From Occallatibacter riparius (lineage in GTDB: Bacteria > Acidobacteriota > Terriglobia > Terriglobales > Acidobacteriaceae): a stretch of DNA of 64,000 nucleotides. This document shows positions 34,851-42,478 of this stretch, piece after piece (the stretch's first letter is position 1; each line of letters opens with the position of its first letter). The stretch spans positions 5,518,001 to 5,582,000 of the forward strand of contig NZ_CP093313.1 of assembly GCF_025264625.1 (NCBI RefSeq), read 5' to 3'. The notes beneath the pieces are model-generated. The model ran no database searches. It was not told the origin of the DNA and worked only from the letters and a program-made list of their open reading frames with translations. The position numbers and the translations under genes are program-made.

Positions 34851-35180
34851 TTAATCGTCTCCCACGCCGCCCGCGATCGCACCCACCACCAGCAACGGTT
34901 CTTTCCCATCCCCTACCGCCTCCGGCAGTTCCGTTTCCATCGGAACAAGCGAGAAGTCTTCCGCGCATGCAAAGAAGCGCAAAAAGGCCCGCCGCTTTCC
35001 GGTGTCGTAGTCGCGAATAGTGCCGCGCAGCATGGGATACTTCGCCTCCACCGCGTCCAGCACCGACTTCACACTTACCGGACGCGCTGCGTTCACCGTC
35101 ACCTCCGGCCCTACCTGCGCCAGGTTCCGCAGATGAAATGGCAAACACACCCGCACCGCCGCCGTCGATTGATTCTCCAT
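34851..35180 (-). CDS. MoaD/ThiS-family ubiquitin-like protein
   Basis: A 109-aa beta-grasp protein: VRVCLPFHLRNLAQVGPEVT, SVKSVLDAVEAKYPMLRGTI, RRAFLRFFACAEDFSLVP and EPLLVVGAIAGGVGDD. The GG needed for thiocarboxylation is present but followed by four residues, so trimming or a different use is implied. It precedes the BNR-repeat gene product in transcript order (BNR first, then MoaD-like), 93 bases apart; the pair recurs in my recollection of Acidobacteriota but the function is unclear. Confidence 0.8.
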   Translation of the reverse strand: MENQSTAAVRVCLPFHLRNLAQVGPEVTVNAARPVSVKSVLDAVEAKYPMLRGTIRDYDTGKRRAFLRFFACAEDFSLVPMETELPEAVGDGKEPLLVVGAIAGGVGDD

Positions 35181-35237
35181 AGCTATTCCTACCCCGCACG
35201 TAAGAAAGCAGCGCGGTCCATGTCACCACCGCGCCGC

Positions 35238-35273
35238 TTTCTGTTCCCTGTTCCCCGTTGCCTGTTCCCTGCC
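35238..35273 (+). repeat. TTCCCTG-type pyrimidine tract
   Basis: CTTTCTGTTCCCTGTTCCC, then CGTTGCCTGTTCCCTGCC, ending directly at the BNR gene stop codon. Confidence 0.6.
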
Positions 35274-36449
35274 TTACAGCGTCTGTACCTCAACGCTCAG
35301 CACCGCCGGCAGATTCTCCGCGATCGGTTGCCACGTGTCTCCGCCATTCGGCGACATATACACCTGTCCGCCCGTCGTTCCGAAGTAGATCCCGCAATCA
35401 TCCAGCCGATCCACAGCCATCGCATCGCGCAGCACATTCACATAGCAGTTCTGTTGCGGAAGCCCTTTCGTCAGCGCCTCCCACTCGTTGCCGCCCGTCT
35501 TGCTGCGGAACACTTTGAGTGCGCCGTCAATCGGGTAATGCAGCGAGTCGCTCTTGATCGGAACCACGTACAGCGTTTCCGGCTCGTGCGCATGCACGTC
35601 GATGCAGAATCCGAAATCGGTGGGCAGATTGCCGCTCACCTCGGTCCACAGGTCACCTGCGTTGTCGCTGCGCATCACATCCCAGTGCTTCTGCATGAAC
35701 AGCACGTCCGGCCGCGACGGATGGATCGCCATGTGATGAACGCAATGCCCGATCTCCGCATTCGGATCCGGCATAAACTGCGACGAGAGCCCTTTGTTGA
35801 TCGGCTTCCACGTCTTGCCACCGTCTTCCGTGCGGAACGCGCCGGCCGCCGAGATCGCAATGTAAATCCGATCCGGGTTCTTTGGATCGATGATGATCGT
35901 GTGCAGCCCCATGCCGCCGGCGCCGGGCATCCACTGCGGCCCCGTGCCGTGCCCACGCAACCCCGACAACTCGTGCCAGCTCTCGCCTCCGTCCGTTGAC
36001 TTGAACAGCGCCGCATCCTCCACTCCCGCATACACCACGTTGGGATCGACCGGTGAAGGCTCGAAGTGCCACACCCGCTTGAACTCCCACGGATGCTGCG
36101 TGCCGTCATACCACTGGTGCGTAGTGAGCGGCGTACCGCTCCCTTCGCTCGTGTCATAGGCAAACTTGTTGCTCGGCTTGGGCGGCCAGCTCTGCGCCTC
36201 TTCGCCCGGCTTCACGCCCGGCTGGAACCACGTCTTCCCGCCGTCATCCGAGCGCTGCACCACCTGCCCGAACCAACCGCTCGTCTGCGACGCGTAGATT
36301 CGGTTCGGGTCCGCCGGCGAACCCTTCATGTGGTAAATGTCCCACCCGCCGAAGAACGGCCCATTGACGGTCCACTTGTCCCGCTTGCCATCCGCCTCGC
36401 ACACGAACGCACCCTTATGCGTCCCCACCAGCACACGTACTGAGCTCAT
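35274..36449 (-). CDS. BNR/Asp-box repeat protein (sialidase-fold, VPS10-like)
   Basis: A 391-aa cytoplasmic protein with a good GAGGAGGT site. Five Asp-boxes mark a beta propeller: RSDDGGKTWFQPG, STDGGESWHELSG, TEDGGKTWKPINK, SDNAGDLWTEVSG and SPNGGDTWQPIAE. There is no signal peptide, which is unusual for Asp-box proteins. The catalytic arginine triad of true sialidases is not evident, so glycosidase activity is unlikely. It is probably cotranscribed with the MoaD-like gene. Confidence 0.85.
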   Translation of the reverse strand: MSSVRVLVGTHKGAFVCEADGKRDKWTVNGPFFGGWDIYHMKGSPADPNRIYASQTSGWFGQVVQRSDDGGKTWFQPGVKPGEEAQSWPPKPSNKFAYDTSEGSGTPLTTHQWYDGTQHPWEFKRVWHFEPSPVDPNVVYAGVEDAALFKSTDGGESWHELSGLRGHGTGPQWMPGAGGMGLHTIIIDPKNPDRIYIAISAAGAFRTEDGGKTWKPINKGLSSQFMPDPNAEIGHCVHHMAIHPSRPDVLFMQKHWDVMRSDNAGDLWTEVSGNLPTDFGFCIDVHAHEPETLYVVPIKSDSLHYPIDGALKVFRSKTGGNEWEALTKGLPQQNCYVNVLRDAMAVDRLDDCGIYFGTTGGQVYMSPNGGDTWQPIAENLPAVLSVEVQTL

Positions 36450-36497
36450 TGCTCCCGACCTCCTCGTGGAATCTCAAACACATCTCGTACAAGAAAC

Positions 36498-36580
36498 TTG
36501 TCATCCTGAGCGCACCGCAAAAAGTTATCACCCGCGCCTGAGTTCAACGAAGGGGAAGAACCCGTTTGTGTTGTTGCTTT
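36498..36580 (+). repeat. GTCATCC-type dispersed repeat
   Basis: TTGTCATCCTGAGCGCACCG and, after an insertion, AGTTCAACGAAGGGGAAGAA, between the BNR and MarR genes. Confidence 0.5.
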
Positions 36581-36596
36581 TGTTTTTGTTCTTGCT

Positions 36597-36625
36597 TTTC
36601 TATTCCTATTCCCTATTCCCTGCTT
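36597..36625 (+). repeat. TTCCCTA-type pyrimidine tract
   Basis: TTTCTATTCCTATTCCC, then TATTCCCTGCTTT, ending at the MarR stop codon (36626). Confidence 0.6.
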
Positions 36626-37069
36626 TTACATCAGGGCCATCAAGGCCTTCCTCAAACTCTCCGACTCACCCATCAGCTTCTCATCTAGCTCTGCGTGCGT
36701 ACTCTCCCAAACCGGCATTGCTTTCTCCAGCAACTGTTTCCCTTTCACCGTCAGCTTGAGCACCCGGCTCCGGCCGTCCTGCGGATTCGGCATTACCTTC
36801 ACCAGCCCTCGCCGTTCCAGCGGTTTCAGGGCCGCCGTCAGAGTGGTGCGGTCAATCGCCAGCAATTCCGCCACCGGACCCATCGGTGGCGGCTCCGGCC
36901 GATTCAGCGACATCAGCAACGAGAATTGCTGGTTCGTTAAATCGAATGGCCGAAACGCCTCATCAAACCGCCGAGCCAGCGACCGCGCAGCGCGTTGCAC
37001 ATGCAGGCAAAGGCATGTGTCTTTCACACGCAGCGTCGTTCCATACGTAATTCCACACTCGCTCGTCAC
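36626..37069 (-). CDS. MarR-family transcriptional regulator
   Basis: A 147-aa regulator starting at GTG. The winged helix is LTNQQFSLLMSLNRPEPPPM, VAELLAIDRTTLTAALKPLE and wing RRGLVKVMPNPQDGRSRVLK. Two cysteines near the N-terminus (DTCLCLHVQRAARS) could sense oxidants, as in OhrR-like proteins, but this is inference. A TTGATATCAA palindrome lies 17 bases upstream, and a divergent gene starts at 37162. Confidence 0.92.
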   Translation of the reverse strand: MTSECGITYGTTLRVKDTCLCLHVQRAARSLARRFDEAFRPFDLTNQQFSLLMSLNRPEPPPMGPVAELLAIDRTTLTAALKPLERRGLVKVMPNPQDGRSRVLKLTVKGKQLLEKAMPVWESTHAELDEKLMGESESLRKALMALM

Positions 37070-37085
37070 TACGCGGCGATTTTAG

Positions 37086-37095
37086 TTGATATCAA
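37086..37095. promoter_or_regulatory. candidate MarR operator
   Basis: TTGATATCAA is a perfect 10-bp palindrome between the divergent MarR and 37162 genes, a form seen in several MarR-family operators. It could control both directions. Confidence 0.5.
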
Positions 37096-37161
37096 GGTAT
37101 CGCCGTCAAGCCATCTCGCATCAGAAGAGTCAATTGAGCCAACCAACTTCCCTGCCGTACC

Positions 37162-37791
37162 ATGGACGCCGTGAAATCCATCATCGCGTGCCTGTCGATT
37201 CTGGCCTCAATTCTGATCATCAGCGTGCCGGCCTCCAGCCAATCGGCGCCCGCAGGCCTCGAAGTCGCACCCGGCCTTCGCGTTAATGGAGACGCAATCG
37301 TCTGGGTCCTTGAAAGCCCCGACAGCACACCAGCGCTTCACCCGCTCACGCGCAATACGGCCACCATCACTGACCCTGCAAAGCTCCCCCCTGCATCCCC
37401 CGGCAAGACCCGCGATGGCGCCATCCTTCGCGGAACCCGCGCCACGGTTCGCATTCACGCAGGTCAGGCCATCTTCTACGTGGCCTACAGCAAGGGAGAA
37501 GACGAGGAGAACCACAAACCACCCCCCAGCGCTCCACTCATCTTTTCCCTGGTCCGCCTTCGCCCCGCTGCAAACAAGCGCGTCGTCGCCTGGTACAACA
37601 ACCCCGGCCCTCATCAGAAACCCACTCTGCAGGAAACCGTGATCGAGGCAACGGCCACTCCGTCAGATGACGACAGCTGGCTCAAAATCACTCCCGCCAA
37701 GCCGCTCACTCCAGGCGAATACGCGATCGTCCAGCGCATTCCCGAGTACAACCACCTCAGCAACTGGATCTTCGACTTCGGCGTCGACTAA
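37162..37791 (+). CDS. secreted protein of unknown function
   Basis: A 209-aa exported protein with signal peptide MDAVKSIIACLSILASILII to SSQS. The body is beta-rich: GLEVAPGLRVNGDAIVWVLE, RATVRIHAGQAIFYVAYSKG, KPLTPGEYAIVQRIPEYNHL, NWIFDFGVD. The PGEY motif and the ending resemble periplasmic DUF proteins of Acidobacteriota that I cannot name. It is divergent from the MarR gene and may be its target. Confidence 0.78.
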   Translation: MDAVKSIIACLSILASILIISVPASSQSAPAGLEVAPGLRVNGDAIVWVLESPDSTPALHPLTRNTATITDPAKLPPASPGKTRDGAILRGTRATVRIHAGQAIFYVAYSKGEDEENHKPPPSAPLIFSLVRLRPAANKRVVAWYNNPGPHQKPTLQETVIEATATPSDDDSWLKITPAKPLTPGEYAIVQRIPEYNHLSNWIFDFGVD

Positions 37792-37840
37792 TTCCGCGCG
37801 ACGCATCGTCAACGTCACCCTCTCGGTTTATATCTCCTGT

Positions 37841-37876
37841 CTTTCTACTCCCTATTCCCTGTTCCCTATTCCCTGT
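37841..37876 (+). repeat. TTCCCTA-type pyrimidine tract
   Basis: CTTTCTACTCCCTATTCCC, then TGTTCCCTATTCCCTG, three bases from the SMR gene stop. Confidence 0.6.
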
Positions 37877-37878
37877 AG

Positions 37879-38211
37879 TCACTGCTCCGCTACAAACCGC
37901 AACCCCAGAACTCCCGCCACAATCAAAGCGAGGCACAGCACTCGCAGCACATCCCGCGACTCTCCCAGCCACACCATCCCGATCAGCGCCGTTCCCACCG
38001 CGCCGATCCCCGTCCACACCGCGTACCCAGTCCCCACCGGAATCACCTTCACCGCAATCGCAAGCAACACCATGCTCGCAACTGCGGCTGCGCCCGTGGC
38101 CACCGACGGCCACAACCGCGTAAACCCCTGCGTATACTTCAGCCCCACGGCCCAGGCAGTCTCCAGCACCCCGGCAACCAGCAGCACCATCCACGCCGTC
38201 CCCACCCGCAT
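37879..38211 (-). CDS. SMR-family small multidrug/guanidinium exporter (SugE/Gdx-like)
   Basis: A 110-aa four-helix protein: WMVLLVAGVLETAWAVGLKY with the membrane-embedded Glu of SMR proteins in LETAWAVGLKYTQGF, the Gdx/SugE context. It also has IPVGTGYAVWTGIGAVGTAL and VLRVLCLALIVAGVLGLRF. Gdx-type members export guanidinium as antiparallel dimers with protons. No guanidine riboswitch is visible in the short upstream gap. Confidence 0.9.
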   Translation of the reverse strand: MRVGTAWMVLLVAGVLETAWAVGLKYTQGFTRLWPSVATGAAAVASMVLLAIAVKVIPVGTGYAVWTGIGAVGTALIGMVWLGESRDVLRVLCLALIVAGVLGLRFVAEQ

Positions 38212-38221
38212 ATCGATCTCC

Positions 38222-38268
38222 TGCTCCCCACCCTAATCCCTAACACCTAGCCCCTAATCCCTTATCCT
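38222..38268 (+). repeat. CCCTAAT-type pyrimidine tract
   Basis: CACCCTAATCCCTAACACC, then TAGCCCCTAATCCCTTATCC, just upstream of ftsY and of the divergent SMR start. Confidence 0.55.
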
Positions 38269-38279
38269 TAAAGAGAGCT

Positions 38280-39275
38280 ATGTCATTCATCAGCCTATTT
38301 GGCAGCCTGAACGAAGAACCCGAGAAGAAGCCCGAAGAACCGCAGGAACCTGAAGAAAAGAAATCTGGATTCTTCAGCCGCATGCGCGACGCGGTCACGC
38401 GCACCCGCGAGTCCTTCGGCTCCAAGATCGAAGGCATCGTCGCCATGACCCGCACGGTCGACGAGAGCGATCTCGAAAACCTCGAGGCCGCCCTCATCAC
38501 CAGCGACATCGGCGTTCAGACGACTACCGAAATCATCGACGCCCTTCGCGACCGCGCTCGCCGTCAGGCCATTGAAGGCGGCGCCGAACTCCGCGACCTC
38601 CTCAAGCAGCAGATCAAGTCCATCCTCGACTCGACGCAGAAGCCAATCGTCCAGCCGGCCGAGCCGCCCCGCGTCACGTTCCTCGTCGGCGTCAACGGCA
38701 CCGGCAAGACCACCACCAGCGGCAAGCTCGCCGCCTGGTCCAAGTCGCAGAACCGCTCCGTGCTTCTCTGCGCGGCTGATACCTTCCGCGCCGCTGCCAT
38801 CGAGCAGCTTGAAGTCTGGGCCTCGCGCTCCGGTGTCGAAATGATCAAGACCAAGCAGGGCGGCGACCCCGCCGCCGTCCTCTACGACGCCATCTCCGCC
38901 GCCAAGGCGCGCAGCATCGCCGACCTCTACGTCGACACCGCCGGCCGCCTACACACCAAGACCGGCCTCATGGACGAGCTCGAAAAAATGCGCCGCACCG
39001 CCCAGCGCCTCATCCCCGACGCGCCACACGAAGTCCTTCTCGTCATGGACGCCACCACAGGCCAGAACGGCTTGCAGCAGGCGCGCCTCTTCACCCAATC
39101 CGCCGGCGTCACCGGCATCGTCCTCACCAAGCTCGACGGCACCGCCAAAGGCGGCATCGCCGTAGCCATCGCACGCGAACTGAATCTGCCCGTCCGCTTC
39201 GTAGGCGTAGGCGAAAAAATGTCCGACCTGCTGGAGTTCTCCCCCGAAGCCTTCGTTGACGGTCTCCTCGGTTAG
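38280..39275 (+). CDS. ftsY: signal recognition particle receptor FtsY
   Basis: A 331-aa SRP GTPase. A short acidic N-terminal A region (EEPEKKPEEPQEPEEKK) precedes the N domain; the G domain has GVNGTGKTTTSGKLAA (P-loop), DTFRAAAIEQLEVWA, DTAGRLHTK (G3), and VLTKLDGTAKGG (G4). It docks ribosome-SRP complexes at the inner membrane. Length matches family members with a short A domain. A GTCATTC repeat follows. Confidence 0.96.
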   Translation: MSFISLFGSLNEEPEKKPEEPQEPEEKKSGFFSRMRDAVTRTRESFGSKIEGIVAMTRTVDESDLENLEAALITSDIGVQTTTEIIDALRDRARRQAIEGGAELRDLLKQQIKSILDSTQKPIVQPAEPPRVTFLVGVNGTGKTTTSGKLAAWSKSQNRSVLLCAADTFRAAAIEQLEVWASRSGVEMIKTKQGGDPAAVLYDAISAAKARSIADLYVDTAGRLHTKTGLMDELEKMRRTAQRLIPDAPHEVLLVMDATTGQNGLQQARLFTQSAGVTGIVLTKLDGTAKGGIAVAIARELNLPVRFVGVGEKMSDLLEFSPEAFVDGLLG

Positions 39276-39296
39276 CGGCCTGAAGTCATCCACACA

Positions 39297-39435
39297 AGTT
39301 GTCATTCTGAGCCGCAGGCGAAGAACCTGCTTTTGACTTCTCTCCAAACCAGCACCGAAGCGTTGTCATCCTGAGCGAAGCGGGACAGCATCACCGTCCC
39401 GCGCAGTCGAAGGATCTGCGGTTGTAGTTGCTTTC
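39297..39435 (+). repeat. two successive GTCATYC-type dispersed repeats
   Basis: GTCATTCTGAGCCGCAGGCG begins at 39299 and GTCATCCTGAGCGAAGCGGG at about 39365, the second ending AGGATCTGCGGTTG. The second contains an inserted GGGACAGCATCACCGTCCC hairpin. A TTCCCTA tract follows at once. Confidence 0.65.
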
Positions 39436-39469
39436 TATTCCCTATTCCCTACTCCCTCTTCCCTGCCTT
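39431..39469 (+). repeat. TTCCCTA-type pyrimidine tract
   Basis: CTTTCTATTCCCTATTCCC, then TACTCCCTCTTCCCTGCC, ending at the HNH gene stop. Confidence 0.6.
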
Positions 39470-40171
39470 TCAGCACTTCCCCGTTCTTCCGCACCACAAA
39501 TCCGCATCGTTCAAATACTGCGTCCAATCCTTCGCAATGCCCTTCTGCGCCTCGGTCAGCGACATCCTCCCCGCCTTCACCTCATCAGCCAGGTAATTCT
39601 CCACGTGGTCCTTCTGCTTGAAGTACCGCTGATTCAGCGCCACCGCATCCGGACCGCACTGCGGCCATATATTCCCCAGCCCATCCGCCCCGCCCAGCTC
39701 CAAGGGAACCAGATGGTCCAGCTCGCAGACCTGATTTTGATTCGAGTTCACCTGCGGCTTCTCGATGTCATACCAGCGATACGCCACATGCTTCTGCGCC
39801 TCGCTGGACGCGCAATTGCGCACCGTCTTGGTGCGCCACTCAGGATCTCGCATCACGTTCGTCGTGACCGAAGGATTGACCCCGCCCGGCGTGCACTTCG
39901 CATCCGGCACCGGATAGCCGTTGCGCATCCGCACCTTGCACGCGCCCATTCCGGGCTCCGTCCAGTGCGCGAAATACTGCGTATCGCAGATCACCTGCCC
40001 CGCAGCGCCCGCAGTCTCACCGCCACGAGTTTCCGGTCTCCTCGACTCGCGCGGAGACTCGTGCCTCTCCTCATGCACCGGCCCGCCACCCTGCTTCCGA
40101 ATGAACAGGAAGTACACGGCCGCGATAATCACCACGCCAACAACAAAGCGAACAACAGATTTCCAGGACAT
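39470..40171 (-). CDS. membrane-anchored HNH-type nuclease-like protein
   Basis: A 233-aa protein with one N-terminal helix (VVRFVVGVVIIAAVYFLFI), a charged linker and an extracytoplasmic domain. CELDHLVPLELGGADGLGNI followed by WPQCGPD and KQKDHVENYL gives His, Asn and His at HNH spacing. Several cysteines (ICDTQYFAHW; NCASSEAQ; WCGRTGKC) suggest disulfides. Secreted HNH proteins of this kind may degrade extracellular DNA; activity is not shown. Confidence 0.8.
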   Translation of the reverse strand: MSWKSVVRFVVGVVIIAAVYFLFIRKQGGGPVHEERHESPRESRRPETRGGETAGAAGQVICDTQYFAHWTEPGMGACKVRMRNGYPVPDAKCTPGGVNPSVTTNVMRDPEWRTKTVRNCASSEAQKHVAYRWYDIEKPQVNSNQNQVCELDHLVPLELGGADGLGNIWPQCGPDAVALNQRYFKQKDHVENYLADEVKAGRMSLTEAQKGIAKDWTQYLNDADLWCGRTGKC

Positions 40172-40249
40172 CTTGCTGTCAGTACATCACGCTCGTCGCC
40201 GAGACTGTTCTTTCAGCCGGTACGACGTACCTCTCTTCTAACTTCCGGT

Positions 40250-40310
40250 TTGTCCCTTGTCCCTGATCCCTGTCTTTCTATTCCCTACTCCCTAGTCCCT
40301 ATTCCCTGTC
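40250..40310 (+). repeat. TTCCCTA-type pyrimidine tract (long)
   Basis: TTGTCCCTTGTCCCTGATCC leads into TTTCTATTCCCTACTCCC and TAGTCCCTATTCCCTGTCC, between divergent genes. Confidence 0.6.
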
Positions 40311-40346
40311 CTTCGCTATACTCACTCCACCCCGGAGGCCCCACCC

Positions 40347-41222
40347 ATGCCCGCATCCACACAGACTGAAGTCCTCGTACGCCCAGCCACGCCCGCCGAT
40401 GCCGCCACCTGCGGACGCATCTGCTACGACGCCTTCTCTGCCATCAATGCCCGCCACAACTTCCCCTGCGACTTCCCCAATGTCGAGCACGCCATCGGCG
40501 TCCTAACCATGATGTTCAGTGCGCCGGGCTTTCATGCAGTCGTCGCTGAAGTCGAGGGCCGCATTATCGGCAGCAATGTGCTCGATGAGCGCTCCATCAT
40601 CATGGGCATCGGCCCCATCACCGTCGATCCCGCCACGCAGAATTCCGGCGTCGGCCGCAAGCTCATGCAAGCCGTTATCGATCGCGCACACTTCCAAAGC
40701 GCCGCCGGCATTCGCCTCGTCCAGGCCGCCTCCCACAATCGTTCGCTGTCGCTCTATGCCTCGCTCGGCTTTGATGTCCGCGAGCCACTCAGTTGCGTGC
40801 AGGGCACTCCCCGCACGCGCACCATCGCTGGATGCGAAGTTCGCCCCGCCGTCGCCTCTGACCCTGCTGCGTGCAATGCGCTCTCCACGCAGATTCACGG
40901 ATTCGATCGCGGCGTCGATCTTGCACAATCGATCGAGCACGGCACCGCGCGTGTCGTCGAGCGTGGCGGCCGCATCACCGGATACGCCAGCAACCTTGCG
41001 TTCTTCGGCCACGCCACATGCGAGTCCAATCAGGACCTCAAAGCGCTGCTCGCCTCAGCCGACACCTACGGCGGCCCCGGCATCCTCATCCCCAACCGCA
41101 ACACCGAACTGCTCCGCTGGTGCCTCTCCAACGGACTCCGAATCACACAGCCTCTGACGCTGATGACCACGGGTCTCTACAATGAACCTCGCGGAGCCTG
41201 GTATCCTTCGGTGCTCTTCTAG
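40347..41222 (+). CDS. GNAT-family N-acetyltransferase with C-terminal extension
   Basis: A 291-aa protein. The N-terminal 150 residues form a GNAT domain: RPATPADAATCGRICYDAFS, VVAEVEGRIIGSNVLDE, IGPITVDPATQNSGVGRKLM (acetyl-CoA loop, Q/RxxGxG/A as QNSGVG), IRLVQAASHNRSLSLYASLG. The C-terminal half (CEVRPAVASDPAACNALSTQ onward) looks like a second, diverged GNAT-type domain of the kind seen in two-domain acetyltransferases. Substrate unknown. Confidence 0.87.
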   Translation: MPASTQTEVLVRPATPADAATCGRICYDAFSAINARHNFPCDFPNVEHAIGVLTMMFSAPGFHAVVAEVEGRIIGSNVLDERSIIMGIGPITVDPATQNSGVGRKLMQAVIDRAHFQSAAGIRLVQAASHNRSLSLYASLGFDVREPLSCVQGTPRTRTIAGCEVRPAVASDPAACNALSTQIHGFDRGVDLAQSIEHGTARVVERGGRITGYASNLAFFGHATCESNQDLKALLASADTYGGPGILIPNRNTELLRWCLSNGLRITQPLTLMTTGLYNEPRGAWYPSVLF

Positions 41223-41329
41223 CTACTACATTCCCGATTCCAGCCATTTAGACTGACAGCAGAACAGATTCGTCGGGCCAGCCCTCGTTCGATGGGGTTC
41301 TATCCCCCAAACCATCGAAAGGAGCGCTC

Positions 41330-42295
41330 ATGCGCAACCCATCAAAGAATCTCTGTCGTCAGCTTTTGCTGTTCGTTGCACTCACTCTCACTCTCCCCAG
41401 CACTCTCAACGCGCAGACAGTTCATCACATCAAGAACGTCTTCGTTATCGTGATGGAGAACCACAACTGGACCGGCAGCTCTGCCTCCAACAACATCGCC
41501 GGCAATCCTGAAGCACCCTACATCAACTACACACTCATCCCGCAGGCCTCATTCGCCCGCGACTACAACAACCCGCCCGGTATCCATCCCAGCCTGCCCA
41601 ACTATCTCTGGCTCGACGCCGGTGACACTCTCGGCGTGTGGGATGACGGCTCTCCCTACCAGCATCCCCAATCCACCACCAACCACCTCACCACGCTGCT
41701 TCAAAAGGCGGGCATCTCCTGGCGAGCGTACGAGGAAAATATCAGCGGCACCGATTGCCCTCTAAGCCCGGAAGGTTCATACGATTCCAACGGCAACCGC
41801 CTCTACCAGCCGAAACACGATCCTTTCGTCTACTTCGACGACGTGACTAACAACTTAAACACCAAGTCGACGAACTGCATCAACCACATTCGCCCGTTCT
41901 CACAATTCGACACCGATCTCGCCAACAACACCGTAGCGCGCTTCAACTTCATCTCGCCCAACCTCTGCGACGACATGCACGATGCCTGCGGCGGCAACAG
42001 CATCGCGCACGGCGATACATGGCTGAAGGAGCACGTCCCCGCGATCCTCAACTCCACCGCTTACCGCAGCGGAGGCGCGCTCTTTATTGTGTGGGACGAG
42101 GCGCAAACCGGCGACGGACCCATTCCCATGATCCTCCTCTCGCCTTACGCCAAGGGCAATCACTACTCCAACGGCCTCTACTACACACACTCGGCTATGC
42201 TCCGGACATTGCAGGAGATCTTCGGTGTCTACCCCTACATCCGCTACGCAGCCTACGGCCGCGACCTCAGCGACCTCTTCGCGGTCTTCCCGTAG
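41330..42295 (+). CDS. secreted phosphoesterase (phospholipase C/acid phosphatase family)
   Basis: A 321-aa exported protein (signal LLLFVALTLTLPSTLNAQ) with GAAAGGAG upstream. Phosphoesterase-family motifs in order: VFVIVMENHNWTGS (metal-binding E/N), HPSLPNYLWLDAGDT, FNFISPNLCDDMHDACGG and LFIVWDEAQTGDGPIPMI (D/E ligands), YTHSAMLRTLQEIFGV. This is the AcpA/PLC-type fold hydrolysing phosphate esters, here probably extracellular organic phosphate. A hairpin 40 bases after the stop may end it. Confidence 0.88.
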   Translation: MRNPSKNLCRQLLLFVALTLTLPSTLNAQTVHHIKNVFVIVMENHNWTGSSASNNIAGNPEAPYINYTLIPQASFARDYNNPPGIHPSLPNYLWLDAGDTLGVWDDGSPYQHPQSTTNHLTTLLQKAGISWRAYEENISGTDCPLSPEGSYDSNGNRLYQPKHDPFVYFDDVTNNLNTKSTNCINHIRPFSQFDTDLANNTVARFNFISPNLCDDMHDACGGNSIAHGDTWLKEHVPAILNSTAYRSGGALFIVWDEAQTGDGPIPMILLSPYAKGNHYSNGLYYTHSAMLRTLQEIFGVYPYIRYAAYGRDLSDLFAVFP

Positions 42296-42333
42296 TCTGC
42301 ACCCGGCAGGCAGACCCCACAACTCCAACAGAC

Positions 42334-42364
42334 TCGCGGCCCCACTTCACGTATGGGGCCGCGA
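42334..42364 (+). terminator. GC-rich terminator-like hairpin
   Basis: TCGCGGCCCCA and TGGGGCCGCGA form an 11-bp perfect stem with a nine-base loop; no U tract follows. Confidence 0.5.
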
Positions 42365-42442
42365 TGACCCCAAACCTCAATTCTGTTCTTGCTTTTGCTC
42401 TTGAATTTCTTCTGTCGTTCCGGAGGGAATCTGCTTTGCCTT

Positions 42443-42478
42443 TCTTAACCCCTATTCCCTAATCCCTAATCCCTGCCT
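42443..42478 (+). repeat. CCCTAAT-type pyrimidine tract supplying a stop codon
   Basis: TTAACCCCTATTCCCTAATC and CCTAATCCCTGCC. Read on the minus strand, AGG GAT TAG inside the tract are the last two codons and stop of the next gene. Confidence 0.65.

Noticed and set aside
38212..38279. Possible guanidine riboswitch upstream of the Gdx/SugE-like gene
   Set aside because: The 68-base gap is occupied by a CCCTAAT tract and lacks guanidine-riboswitch motifs.
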